DNA of 64,000 bases from Bacteroidia bacterium (lineage in GTDB: Bacteria; Bacteroidota; Bacteroidia; Bacteroidales; Paludibacteraceae), in NCBI GenBank assembly GCA_009929375.1, contig SAAO01000025.1, forward strand, positions 1 through 64,000. The letters run 5' to 3'. Shown here piece by piece: positions 35,563 through 44,951 of this stretch; the stretch's first letter is position 1; each line of letters opens with the position of its first letter. Under the pieces are notes generated by a model. That model was not told the origin of the DNA. It made no database searches and worked only from the letters and a program-made list of their open reading frames with translations. The position numbers were made by a program, and so were the translations under genes.

Positions 35563-36972
35563 TCACTTCACCAAAAAAATAGGCTCTTCGGTTTTCTGCT
35601 CCTGATCGTAGAACTGTACCGCGCTGTCGTTCATTTTCGGGAAATTATTTTTTTGCAAAGCCAATATTTCAGCTCCGGCAAGCAACACAGGACCATAGCC
35701 GTGCGCAGCATATTTATGAACAGGACGATAATAATAAAACGCAGGATCGAAGCCCATGCCTGTACCCACGCAGGTTCCTTCCACTTCACCCGCATCGTTT
35801 ATTTTGGTGGAAACAGCATGCCACCCCAAAGTAGCCACAGGTCCGTAAGCCAGTGCATCGAGCCAGCCATTATTCACTCCACGGGCAATACAATAGGTAA
35901 AAATTGCTGTAGCCGAAGTTTCAAGGTATGAATCGTTGCGATCCAGAAGCTGATGCCAGAAACCTTCGCCCGACTGCAATGCTGCAATTCCGGCCACATG
36001 CTCACGGTAAAGTTGTAAAACCTCATCGCGACCGGCATAATTCTCGGGCAACACATCCAGCACTTCGGTAAGTGTGAGAATGGCCCAACCATTGGCACGA
36101 GCCCAGTGAAAAGCAGGATGCGGATCCATACTTTCGACCCAACCGTGGCGGAACAACTGTTTTTCGGGCACCCACATACGACTTTTGAACAATGATATTT
36201 GTTTTAAAACCTCATCGAAATACAGATTTTCGCCACTGAATTTTCCCATCCAGGCAATGGCAGGAATGGCCATATACATATCGTCGAGCCAAACGGTGTT
36301 GTGCTGCGGACGATTACGGGCAAAAGTGCCATCAGCCAGGCGATATTCTTTGTGCATGATGTAATCAATATATCGCTCAATAAGCGGACGGCTGTTGAAC
36401 TTTATACCCATTAACTGACCACGAAGCATCGAAGCGCACACAGCCCCGGCATCGTCAAGGGCTTCGGGATGCACCACCTTCACCATTTGATATTCGGAAA
36501 TTCCTTCGTTTTGTAATTTTTCGAAATAAGGAGCCACATCAGCCAGAAACTTAAATCTGTCGGCAGCATAAGCCTTGTATCGTTTATCGCCGGTTACTTC
36601 GGCCACATGTAGCACAGCCGAGTAAGTTACACCCCACTCATAGCTTGTAAGGCGGAACTGACCACGCTCAAGTTCCGAATTTTTATCAATTTTACTGTAA
36701 TCGGTAATTTCGTTTTTGGTTTCCTTGTCGATCACTTTTGTGGGAGTAGCATTTTCGAGAAAAGCCAGCACACGATCGATAGAAGCTTTTACCGATGCGC
36801 TGTCCACCATTCCGTAGGGTGTTTTGTATTCGGGTTGCATAAGGTGCAGCGGCGTATTGGAGTCATTGACTTTGTGATTCGAATTATCAGTTTTTACACA
36901 GGAAGTCATATTCGTCATCATAAGCGCACACAACAAAGCGCAAAATCCGGTTTTCAGTCTGATTGTATTCAT
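35563..36972 (-). CDS. GH105 unsaturated rhamnogalacturonyl hydrolase, lipoprotein
   Basis: Starting at codon 12 of a longer frame gives 469 residues with lipoprotein signal MNTIRLKTGFCALLCALMM and lipobox TNMTSC. It also avoids overlap with the GH28 gene, whose stop is at 36977. The (alpha/alpha)6 barrel shows TVWLDDMYMAIPAIAWMG, HWARANGWAILTLTEVLDVLP, and a region around YLETSATAIFTYCIARGVNNG. GH105 removes the unsaturated uronic acid left by PL9/PL11 lyases. Lipid anchoring places it in the periplasm or on the outer membrane. Confidence 0.92.
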   Translation of the reverse strand: MNTIRLKTGFCALLCALMMTNMTSCVKTDNSNHKVNDSNTPLHLMQPEYKTPYGMVDSASVKASIDRVLAFLENATPTKVIDKETKNEITDYSKIDKNSELERGQFRLTSYEWGVTYSAVLHVAEVTGDKRYKAYAADRFKFLADVAPYFEKLQNEGISEYQMVKVVHPEALDDAGAVCASMLRGQLMGIKFNSRPLIERYIDYIMHKEYRLADGTFARNRPQHNTVWLDDMYMAIPAIAWMGKFSGENLYFDEVLKQISLFKSRMWVPEKQLFRHGWVESMDPHPAFHWARANGWAILTLTEVLDVLPENYAGRDEVLQLYREHVAGIAALQSGEGFWHQLLDRNDSYLETSATAIFTYCIARGVNNGWLDALAYGPVATLGWHAVSTKINDAGEVEGTCVGTGMGFDPAFYYYRPVHKYAAHGYGPVLLAGAEILALQKNNFPKMNDSAVQFYDQEQKTEEPIFLVK

Positions 36973-36976
36973 GGTA

Positions 36977-38377
36977 TTAATATGTGGGTTCAGTGGGTTT
37001 TTCAATATTTTCAGAACTTATCTTTTCTTTTGGAAAAAACTTTTCTACATTTTGGTGGATGTGTTTTCTGTCTGTTACTTCAGCAGCACGCACCTTTTTC
37101 AAACGCACATCGCTGACGGGCAATTCCTTTTCGCCCAGAATGCGGGAAACGAATTTTACTTTTCCTGCATTAATATTTTGTAAACGGACTTTGCTAACGG
37201 GTGTCAAAACCCTGTCGTAAGTAGGCATAAGCGTACGCCACTGATAAAGCACATCGGTTTCGATACCCAGAATCCCCTCACTCATATTTCCCGCGTTTAC
37301 ATTTTCAACTATTATATTCCTGACAAAGCCACCACGTCTTTCGTTCGTTTTGATAAAAACCAAATGAAACATTTTGGCATTCGGAGCCACATTGCAGTTC
37401 GTCATATACACATTTTTGATGCCACCCGAGAGTTCACTTCCAATGGCCAGCAGTTGATGTCCGTTTTTCACTTCGCAATTGCGGATCACCACATTACGCG
37501 TGGGTGTGGCCAGTCGCCATGCTTCGTGGTCGCGACCGGATTTCACGGCAATGGCATCGTCGCCCTGATCGAACACGCAATGCTCTACCAACACATTCTG
37601 AGTCATTTCCGGATCGTAACCATCATTATTATGTCCGTGTGCATATACATTCAGTTTTCGCAACAATACGTTTTTACACAGGTAAGTATGAATGGTCCAG
37701 AAAGGCGAATTTTCAATACTGAAACCTTCTAAGCGGATATTTTCGCAACGGTTGAAATGAATCAGATGCGGACGCAGGTTGGCAGTATCGTTCACCATAT
37801 CGCGTTCGGCAGTCGGCACATTCTGGTGCGCCAGATTGTAAAGCCGTATCAAACTGTTCATGTGTCCCTGTGGACGACCAAACCATTTGCGCCAGTGCTC
37901 CATTCGGGCTTTGATTTTTCCCTCACCCGTGATGGCAATATTTTTACATTCGTAAGCATAAAGCAGAGGCGAATAGTTCATGCACTCCAGACCCTCCCAA
38001 CTTACGGGCACTGCAGGCAGATAGTCCTGTGGATTATCGCTGAAAAGCAACACAGCTCCTTTGCTTAAATGCAGATTTACATTACTTTTGAAATGCAGTT
38101 TTCCTGTAAGCCACTCTCCTTCAGGAATCACAACACGTCCCCCACCCGCCTTGTAAGCCGCATTTATCGCCTCGGCAATTGCTTTCGAGTTTGCCGACTG
38201 ATTATTCTGAGCAGCTCCGAAGTCGGTAATTACAAAAACGGGACAGTCAGAAAAATCGGGCACATTCAGTACAGGCATCCTGAATGGAGCCGACACACGG
38301 ATTTTTTCAGTTTTTACCGAAGCAAAAACAGAAAATGACAAAACGAGTAACAGTATTGAAAGAAGTTTGCGAAACAT
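36977..38377 (-). CDS. GH28 polygalacturonase / rhamnogalacturonan hydrolase
   Basis: This 466-residue secreted beta-helix enzyme has a signal peptide (about 1-19, SVFAS). GH28 catalytic blocks are visible: NNDGYDPEM, FDQGDDAIAVKSG (paired Asp) and GHQLLAIGSE (His). The early DCPVFVITDFGAAQ and GGRVVIPEGEWLTGKL are typical of bacterial family members. It hydrolyses galacturonosyl links in homogalacturonan or the RG backbone. The spacer to the CE12 gene (38378-38646) has AATTTACAATT tracts and a CGCAGAGCCGCTAAGACGC fragment. Confidence 0.93.
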   Translation of the reverse strand: MFRKLLSILLLVLSFSVFASVKTEKIRVSAPFRMPVLNVPDFSDCPVFVITDFGAAQNNQSANSKAIAEAINAAYKAGGGRVVIPEGEWLTGKLHFKSNVNLHLSKGAVLLFSDNPQDYLPAVPVSWEGLECMNYSPLLYAYECKNIAITGEGKIKARMEHWRKWFGRPQGHMNSLIRLYNLAHQNVPTAERDMVNDTANLRPHLIHFNRCENIRLEGFSIENSPFWTIHTYLCKNVLLRKLNVYAHGHNNDGYDPEMTQNVLVEHCVFDQGDDAIAVKSGRDHEAWRLATPTRNVVIRNCEVKNGHQLLAIGSELSGGIKNVYMTNCNVAPNAKMFHLVFIKTNERRGGFVRNIIVENVNAGNMSEGILGIETDVLYQWRTLMPTYDRVLTPVSKVRLQNINAGKVKFVSRILGEKELPVSDVRLKKVRAAEVTDRKHIHQNVEKFFPKEKISSENIEKPTEPTY

Positions 38378-38646
38378 CTTTTTAATTTACAATTTAGCAA
38401 TATATAATTTACAATTGGGTAGTTCTGTCAATCAAAAAATCAACAGTTCAACCAAACAAAATGAAAGTTTGAAAACGTTTTTATCACGCAGAGCCGCTAA
38501 GACGCAAAAGATAAAAATCATAGATTTTTATGAGTTCATATATCTTTAAGCGTTTTTAAATCTTCAAATTCCAAAACTTGTCCTCCGCGGGCGGATCTTC
38601 AAATTCCCAATTTTCAAATTTTCAAATCCCCAACCCTGAAACGTCC

Positions 38647-39537
38647 CTACTTCTTCAACGCCTTCTTCAGCTTCTTCAGTTTTTTATGCGGACAGGCTTT
38701 CACACCTTCGGCTACTGTTTTGGCATTGAGTTCGGCACCCAAACGCGAAGTATGAGTATGGTCGCCAAAAAACATCAGCTGCACCGAATCTTTTCCCATT
38801 CTTTCATATTTATCGGCTACCAGGGCATTTAAATCGATATAAGGTACTTTTTCTCTCACAGCAGCTTCGCGGCACCAGGCTCCGTAACCCTTGTCGTTGC
38901 GGACAATTTGCAGACTGTCCTTTGTCACAAAATTATTGCGCGGAATATGCGAAAGAATAATGGGCGTAGCACCTTTGGCTTTTACATCGCGGGCATATTT
39001 ACGCATGTACCAACCAAAAGTATGCACTACTTCGGGCTTTCCGGTAGCTTCCATAACTACTGTGGTATCGTTGTCACCACTACCTTTGAGCGAAGCGCGC
39101 GGACGTGTGCCTGTATTGAGTGAGCCGGAATCGTTGTGTCCAAACTGAATAAATACATAATCGCCTTTTTGAACAGCCGAAAGCACTTTATCCCAGAGAC
39201 CTTCGGTAATGTATGTGCGGCTGCTGCGACCACCCAGCGCATGATTTTCGACCGACACTTTGGTGGTATCGAACCATTGCCAGAGCAAACTGCCCCAGCC
39301 ATACTGATTATTACTACCGTCATCGCGACCGTTTTTCACCGTAGAGTCACCAATGGTAAAAACCACAGGACGACCTTTCTGACGCGTGCTTCCGGGCGCT
39401 TTTCCACGTAAAGCCGACTTCACAGGATCGGCACCGGACTTCAGACCCAGGTTTTCGTCAACCTTTGTATTTTGAGCCACTACCACCAGGCCTGAAAACA
39501 AGGCCATTGTAAGAATAAAAATTGTGAGACGTTTCAT
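38647..39537 (-). CDS. CE12 rhamnogalacturonan acetylesterase
   Basis: Starting at codon 23 of a longer frame gives signal peptide MKRLTIFILTMALFSGLVVV and 296 residues. The SGNH-hydrolase blocks are complete: nucleophile Ser in FTIGDSTVKNG, ALGGRSSRTY, Asn in FIQFGHNDSG, and the Asp/His pair in FFGDHTHTSRLG. CE12 enzymes remove acetyl groups from galacturonate of RG-I so that lyases can act. The C-terminus ends in an unusual lysine-leucine tail, HKKLKKLKKALKK. It is the first gene of the minus-strand pectin cluster, divergent from PL11. Confidence 0.93.
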   Translation of the reverse strand: MKRLTIFILTMALFSGLVVVAQNTKVDENLGLKSGADPVKSALRGKAPGSTRQKGRPVVFTIGDSTVKNGRDDGSNNQYGWGSLLWQWFDTTKVSVENHALGGRSSRTYITEGLWDKVLSAVQKGDYVFIQFGHNDSGSLNTGTRPRASLKGSGDNDTTVVMEATGKPEVVHTFGWYMRKYARDVKAKGATPIILSHIPRNNFVTKDSLQIVRNDKGYGAWCREAAVREKVPYIDLNALVADKYERMGKDSVQLMFFGDHTHTSRLGAELNAKTVAEGVKACPHKKLKKLKKALKK

Positions 39538-39796
39538 ATAATAGATATTTAAACCCCTAACCCCTAAAGGGGAATAAGAGTGTGATATTTTGTGCTTTTT
39601 CAAACAACACCTTAAAAGAGCGAAGGAAACAGAATTTCATTCACAAAGTTCTGAAAATATATCGGGCTGCTCCATAGAGAAAAGTACATATCACTGAAAA
39701 TACATGCATTTGACTTTATTTTCATCCTATATTGATTCAGAAGGCCGTATTTTTGATTTGTGTTGTTCGGCAAAAATTTTCAAAACAACTAAAATG

Positions 39797-39938
39797 AGAT
39801 CTCTCACTCCGTTCGAGATGACAATCAGTTAGTTATATATTTGGGAGGGGGGTAGGTTGGCGGCTTCGCCGCCAACCTACCCCCCTCCCAACCAAATCCA
39901 ACAAAAAACACTGTCATTCAGAGCGAAGCGAAGAATCT
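39797..39938. mobile_element. 142-bp MITE-like element around a 24-bp perfect hairpin
   Basis: The ends are imperfect 27-bp inverted repeats (39797-39823 and 39912-39938, 18 of 27 matching) carrying the AGATnnnTC...ATGACA pattern. AATG flanks both sides directly (39793-39796, 39939-39942), a possible 4-bp target duplication. The centre is a 24-bp perfect inverted repeat (39841-39864 and 39868-39891, loop TTC) with G-rich and C-rich arms. There is no coding capacity. It sits in the divergent CE12/PL11 spacer. Confidence 0.6.
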
Positions 39939-40105
39939 AATGATTTTTACCGAACAAGAATAATTTTTGATTTGTTGAATTGATTTCTATTTTTCCGTAC
40001 ATATATCTATTCAGGCAAAGATGAAAAACATATTACTTTGCGTTGAATAATCACTTTTTTATTTTTCAGTTGTTTTAATCACTGAAAGACATATTTAAAT
40101 TTATT

Positions 40106-43100
40106 ATGAAGAAACATTTACTCTATTTTGCGGCTCTGTTTTTTGTCTGCAATATCCTTTTTGTAACAGAGCTGAAGGCACAACGTACAATGGAAAAACT
40201 CAGCCGGAGTGTGGTGGCGCAAAAAGTGCCTACAGGCATGTTTGTGAACTGGCGCATCACTTCGGACGAATGGTACAACACTTCCTACAAACTTTATCGC
40301 GATGGCAATCTGATTCACGAAACAGGAACCTCAGGTGCGTCGAACTACCTCGACACAAGTGGGACACAGACTTCGGTGTACACTGTGGTGGCAGTAAAAA
40401 GCGGTGTGCAATCGGCTCCTTCGGCTCCGGCCACTGTACTTTCAGGCAACTTTCTTGAAATACCTTTGCGTGATCTGAAAAAACTTGGCAAAAACGGATA
40501 TCTTCCCAACGATGCTACTGCTGCCGATCTTGATGGCGATGGTGAAATGGAAGTCATTCTGAAACGCCTGAAAAAAGACTGGAGTTCCGAATGCAATGAT
40601 TTTACATATTTCGAAGCGTACAAACTCGATGGTACTTTTCTGTGGGCAATCGATGTGGGACCCAATATTACCATGGATGTGGAAATCAATATCGCTGCTT
40701 TCGACTTCGATGGCGATGGCAAGGCTGAGGTATTTATGCGTAGTTCGGACAATACTGTTTTCGGACTCGACATCAACAACGAGAACGGAGTATCGGTAGG
40801 CGACCGCGATGGCGACGGCTACACCAACTACCGCAAAGCGCCTTTCAATGGCATTGGCGGCGATGGATTTATGAATGCCGGTCCCGAATATCTGTCGCTT
40901 ATCGATGGAATGACCGGACGCGAACTCGACTGGGTACATTTTATTGCACGTGGCAGCTCAAGCGACTGGGGTGACAATTACGGTCACCGTGCCAATAAAT
41001 TTTTCTTCGGTGCTCCTTATCTCGATGGCGAAAAACCAAGTCTTTTTATCGGACGTGGTATTTACACACAAACAAAAATGCGCACTTATGACATTGTGAA
41101 CAAGAAACTTGTTTCACGCTGGTCGTGGGAAAGCGGTAACGGAGGTGCATATTTCGGACAGGGAAATCACAATTACACAGTGGCCGATACCGATGGCGAT
41201 GGCAAAGACGAAATTGTATGGGGTTCGATGTGTGTCGATCATGACGGAAAAGGTCTTTACTCCACAGGAATGGGACACGGAGATGCCATTCATGTCAGCG
41301 ATTTCGATCCGTATCGAAAAGGAACCGAAGTATTTACATGCCTCGAAAACTCACCGGTTTACGGCACACTTTTCCGCGATGGAAAAACAGGTCAGGTACT
41401 TTATCACCACATTCTTGGTCGCGACTGCGGACGTGCCTGTGCTGCTAATATTACCGACACATACAAAGGCGCTGAACTCTGGGGAGGTGGCATAGGACTT
41501 GCAGCTTCGAAACTCGTTCCCCAGCAGATTTTTGGTGTTTCCGAAAACTTCTCTATTTACTGGGATGGCGACCTTACCAAGGAATTACTCGACCATTCTG
41601 GATTTTCGACAGGCACAGGAGTCGGATATGGACAAATTACAAAATTCAACAGTTATGGCAATGTGAGCACTTTGCTTAATGCCAATGCATATTCAAACAA
41701 TTACTCGAAAGGCACACCTTCGTTACAAGCCGACCTGATGGGCGACTGGCGCGAAGAGGCCATGTGGTGGCGTCCCGACAGTATGGCTCTGCGTATTTAC
41801 AGTACCAACTATCCCACCACGCATCGCATTTATACACTTTTGCACGATCATCAGTATCGTCAGGCTATTTGCTGGCAGATGTGCGGTTACAACCAGCCCC
41901 CGCACAGCAGTTTCTACCTCGGAAGCGACTTCCCCACTCCTATTCCGGCCAAATCGGCCAACGGTAAATTTGTATGGAAAGGTACTACTGCCGATTTCGG
42001 AGCTGCCAACTGGCTGGACGGTGATGATCAGGCTGCACTCATTGCGGGAACAGCCACTTCACAAAATTACGCTGATGGCAAGCAACTTTTGCTCGACAAC
42101 AGAGGCGTAAACCGAAACATCACGCTTAACTCAAATGCTGCTCCTGAATTGCTTATGGCATCGGGCACTGCCGATTACACGATTAGTGGCAACGGATCAT
42201 TTACAGGCAATATGCGTCTTGACAAATTAGGTGAAGGAAGCCTTACCCTGAATGGCACACACACTTTCAGCGGACAAACCGAGGTATGGGAAGGATTACT
42301 TTCTGTAAATGGCGCTCTTGCCAACAGCAATGTAATGATTCGCCGCCATGCAGCTATGGGCGCCAACGGAACACTCGGCCAGAATGTACAAACTGAATAC
42401 AATGCGTCCTTGTATGCAGGCGGAAAAGACACAGCCGACACACTCACCATTGCCGGAAATCTGAATCTGGTAGAAGGTAGCAAACTGATACTCGAACTTT
42501 CGAGTATGCCTGCATTACCTGATTATTCAACTTCAGGCTCAGGCAGAAACGACTTGCTTATAGTAAACGGCACACTCACAGTAGCTGCGGGCGCTAATAT
42601 CGACCTTATACTTACTGCCGATTCACTTGGCACAGGAAAATATCTGCTAGCAACAGTAAATCAACTCACAGGCGACCTTAGCAAAGTAAATGTACAGGGA
42701 AGCAAAGGCCGTTCGGTGGAATTGAGTTACTCCGAAACCGACAAAGCCATTTATTTAGTGGTAAAAGGTACACGTGCAGCTTCCAAAGTGGAATGGAGCG
42801 GTGCAGCAAGTTCGGTATGGGATATTTCGAAAACAATGAACTGGAGAAACAATGTATCGGAAGATTTCTTTGTCACCGGCGACAGCGTTATTTTCAACAA
42901 TAACACCAGCCGGCGAACCATTACCATCAGCGAAAATATTGAACCTGCATATGTAGAATTCAACCATACAGGCGATTACGTACTCGATGGCACTGCAAGC
43001 ATTACGGGTGCCACTGAACTTTACAAACGTAACAGCGGACGCCTTACCATCAACAACCGCAACAGCTACAGTGGTAAGACTGTGGTCGAAGCAGGTACAC

Positions 43101-44812
43101 TCGTTGTAAAATATGCACCAACCTCAGCCAATAACGGAGGCATAGGTGCAAACGGTCTGGGAGCAGGATTACTGGTGGTGCGCGATAGTGCAACCATTCA
43201 ATTCAGCACTGCCAACGAAATAAGCACACGCGGACTGACTGTAGCCGGCGAAAGTGGCGGTGTTTTCAACACTCCTGTCAACATTACATGGAATGGACCC
43301 ATTACAGGAACCAAACTGACCAAAACAGGTACAGCAGCTCTTATGATTGGCGCATCCAACACAACGCTGAACGAAACTGTTCTGCGTGCAGGGACGATGA
43401 AGCTCAACACTACAAGCTCTGTGGAATACGGTCCGGGTAAAAAAATCACCCTGCTTGGTGGTACGCTCGAAACCATGAATTCTTCAGGAGCTTACCTTGC
43501 CAGCCGTCACAATATCGATGTGCCCGAAGGCGCCACAGCCACTCTTATTGCCGGAGCACGCTGCGATTACAACGGAACGCTTACCGGATCAGGCACACTT
43601 AACTGGGTAACTGATTTTATACGTGCTTACATTAACGGAAACTGGTCGGCATTCAGCGGTCGTATCAATATCACTGCCAACGGAGCAAATTCCACTTATG
43701 ACGATAAGTTTATTGTAAATACTCCGAACGGATTCCCTAATGCCACTCTGAATCTCGGTGCAAATGTCATTATGTGTTACAAAAACGGCACAGCCGACAA
43801 TGGTACCACCACTATTAAAACAGGAATGCTGACAGGTGTCGCAGGCGCTGAATTTTACAATGCCGGCCTCGAAACCGGAAGTAACAACAGCAGCGGTACA
43901 TTTGCCGGAATTATTACCGGAAGCAGCAATGTAAAAAAAGTGGGTACAGGCACATGGTTGCTTTCCGGAGCAAACACTTACACCGGAAGTACCACAGTAA
44001 GCGAAGGTACACTCAACATTACAGGTAGCGTTGGCAGTGGTACAATTACTGTCCAGAATTCGGGGACGCTCAATTTGCTGGGTAAAGCGAGCGGTTCGGC
44101 CATTATTTCTTCAGGCGGAACAGCTGTTATTTCGGGCACATTACAGGGTAATATCTCCAATCTGGGAACACTGAAAGGCAACGGAACCATTAATGGCACT
44201 GTCAGTTTGGGCACAAACTCAAGCACCGAACCCGGAAACAACAGTACCGGCACACTGACCATCGGCGGAAGCGTAAATATGCAAAGCACCGCCGCACTTC
44301 AAATGCAGGTTTCGTCGGGCACCAACAGTGCCGACAAACTGAAGATAACAGGCACACTTGCAGCAAACGGTATTTTAAATGTAACTCCGCTCTCGGGAAC
44401 TCCGGTTATCGGTCGCGAATATCAGCTATTCGAAGCAGGCTCTATCACAGGCACTTTCAGCGCTGTCAATCTGCCTGAGCTGGCCGCAGGAAGCGAATGG
44501 AACATTTCCGAACTTTACACTACCGGAAAAATCAGTGTAGTGGAAAGCACCGGATTACATGCTCCTACTTTCAATGCCCTTATCTCCGAAAATCCGACCA
44601 GAGGACTTTTCCATATCAGCACCGACAAAGTCATAAACGGATTGCATGTAGAAGTGTATAACGTGCAGGGAAAAGTTCTTTATCAACAAATTGAAAATAA
44701 CATTTTGCATAATTTCGAAATCGACCTTACAGCACAACCCGACGGTATTTATTTACTTCGTCTTTCAGCTGCCGGTGAAAAAGCCGCCCTGTTGAAACTG
44801 ATAAAGAAATAA
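40106..44812 (+). CDS. PL11 rhamnogalacturonan lyase fused to beta-strand repeats and a T9SS domain
   Basis: This 1568-residue protein has a signal peptide (about 1-25, ELKAQ). The PL11 module (about 26-620) opens with an Fn3-like domain and continues as an eight-bladed propeller with Ca2+-binding DxDGDG motifs (DLDGDGEMEV, DFDGDGKAEV, DRDGDGYTNY, DTDGDGKDEI). A long region (about 635-1480) follows, with autotransporter-type beta-strand repeats such as LDKLGEGSLTLNGTHTFSGQ and VKKVGTGTWLLSGANTYTGS. A type A T9SS domain ends the protein (about 1490-1568). It should cleave the RG-I backbone at the cell surface. PL11 enzymes are usually about 600-800 residues, so the extension is notable. Confidence 0.95.
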   Translation: MKKHLLYFAALFFVCNILFVTELKAQRTMEKLSRSVVAQKVPTGMFVNWRITSDEWYNTSYKLYRDGNLIHETGTSGASNYLDTSGTQTSVYTVVAVKSGVQSAPSAPATVLSGNFLEIPLRDLKKLGKNGYLPNDATAADLDGDGEMEVILKRLKKDWSSECNDFTYFEAYKLDGTFLWAIDVGPNITMDVEINIAAFDFDGDGKAEVFMRSSDNTVFGLDINNENGVSVGDRDGDGYTNYRKAPFNGIGGDGFMNAGPEYLSLIDGMTGRELDWVHFIARGSSSDWGDNYGHRANKFFFGAPYLDGEKPSLFIGRGIYTQTKMRTYDIVNKKLVSRWSWESGNGGAYFGQGNHNYTVADTDGDGKDEIVWGSMCVDHDGKGLYSTGMGHGDAIHVSDFDPYRKGTEVFTCLENSPVYGTLFRDGKTGQVLYHHILGRDCGRACAANITDTYKGAELWGGGIGLAASKLVPQQIFGVSENFSIYWDGDLTKELLDHSGFSTGTGVGYGQITKFNSYGNVSTLLNANAYSNNYSKGTPSLQADLMGDWREEAMWWRPDSMALRIYSTNYPTTHRIYTLLHDHQYRQAICWQMCGYNQPPHSSFYLGSDFPTPIPAKSANGKFVWKGTTADFGAANWLDGDDQAALIAGTATSQNYADGKQLLLDNRGVNRNITLNSNAAPELLMASGTADYTISGNGSFTGNMRLDKLGEGSLTLNGTHTFSGQTEVWEGLLSVNGALANSNVMIRRHAAMGANGTLGQNVQTEYNASLYAGGKDTADTLTIAGNLNLVEGSKLILELSSMPALPDYSTSGSGRNDLLIVNGTLTVAAGANIDLILTADSLGTGKYLLATVNQLTGDLSKVNVQGSKGRSVELSYSETDKAIYLVVKGTRAASKVEWSGAASSVWDISKTMNWRNNVSEDFFVTGDSVIFNNNTSRRTITISENIEPAYVEFNHTGDYVLDGTASITGATELYKRNSGRLTINNRNSYSGKTVVEAGTLVVKYAPTSANNGGIGANGLGAGLLVVRDSATIQFSTANEISTRGLTVAGESGGVFNTPVNITWNGPITGTKLTKTGTAALMIGASNTTLNETVLRAGTMKLNTTSSVEYGPGKKITLLGGTLETMNSSGAYLASRHNIDVPEGATATLIAGARCDYNGTLTGSGTLNWVTDFIRAYINGNWSAFSGRINITANGANSTYDDKFIVNTPNGFPNATLNLGANVIMCYKNGTADNGTTTIKTGMLTGVAGAEFYNAGLETGSNNSSGTFAGIITGSSNVKKVGTGTWLLSGANTYTGSTTVSEGTLNITGSVGSGTITVQNSGTLNLLGKASGSAIISSGGTAVISGTLQGNISNLGTLKGNGTINGTVSLGTNSSTEPGNNSTGTLTIGGSVNMQSTAALQMQVSSGTNSADKLKITGTLAANGILNVTPLSGTPVIGREYQLFEAGSITGTFSAVNLPELAAGSEWNISELYTTGKISVVESTGLHAPTFNALISENPTRGLFHISTDKVINGLHVEVYNVQGKVLYQQIENNILHNFEIDLTAQPDGIYLLRLSAAGEKAALLKLIKK

Positions 44813-44845
44813 GTTTTATCGTCATAAAGCTGTAATCTTTTAATG

Positions 44846-44878
44846 AAACTCCCGCATCAGTCGATACGGGAGTTTTTG
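44846..44878 (+). terminator. PL11 gene terminator
   Basis: AAACTCCCG at 44846-44854 pairs with CGGGAGTTT at 44867-44875, followed by T, 34 nt past the stop. Confidence 0.8.
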
Positions 44879-44951
44879 CATCAGGACATCGGCTGACCCC
44901 GTTCGACAGCGCGTGAGTTAGGGGGCCTACTTTACTTTTCAATAGGTATTA

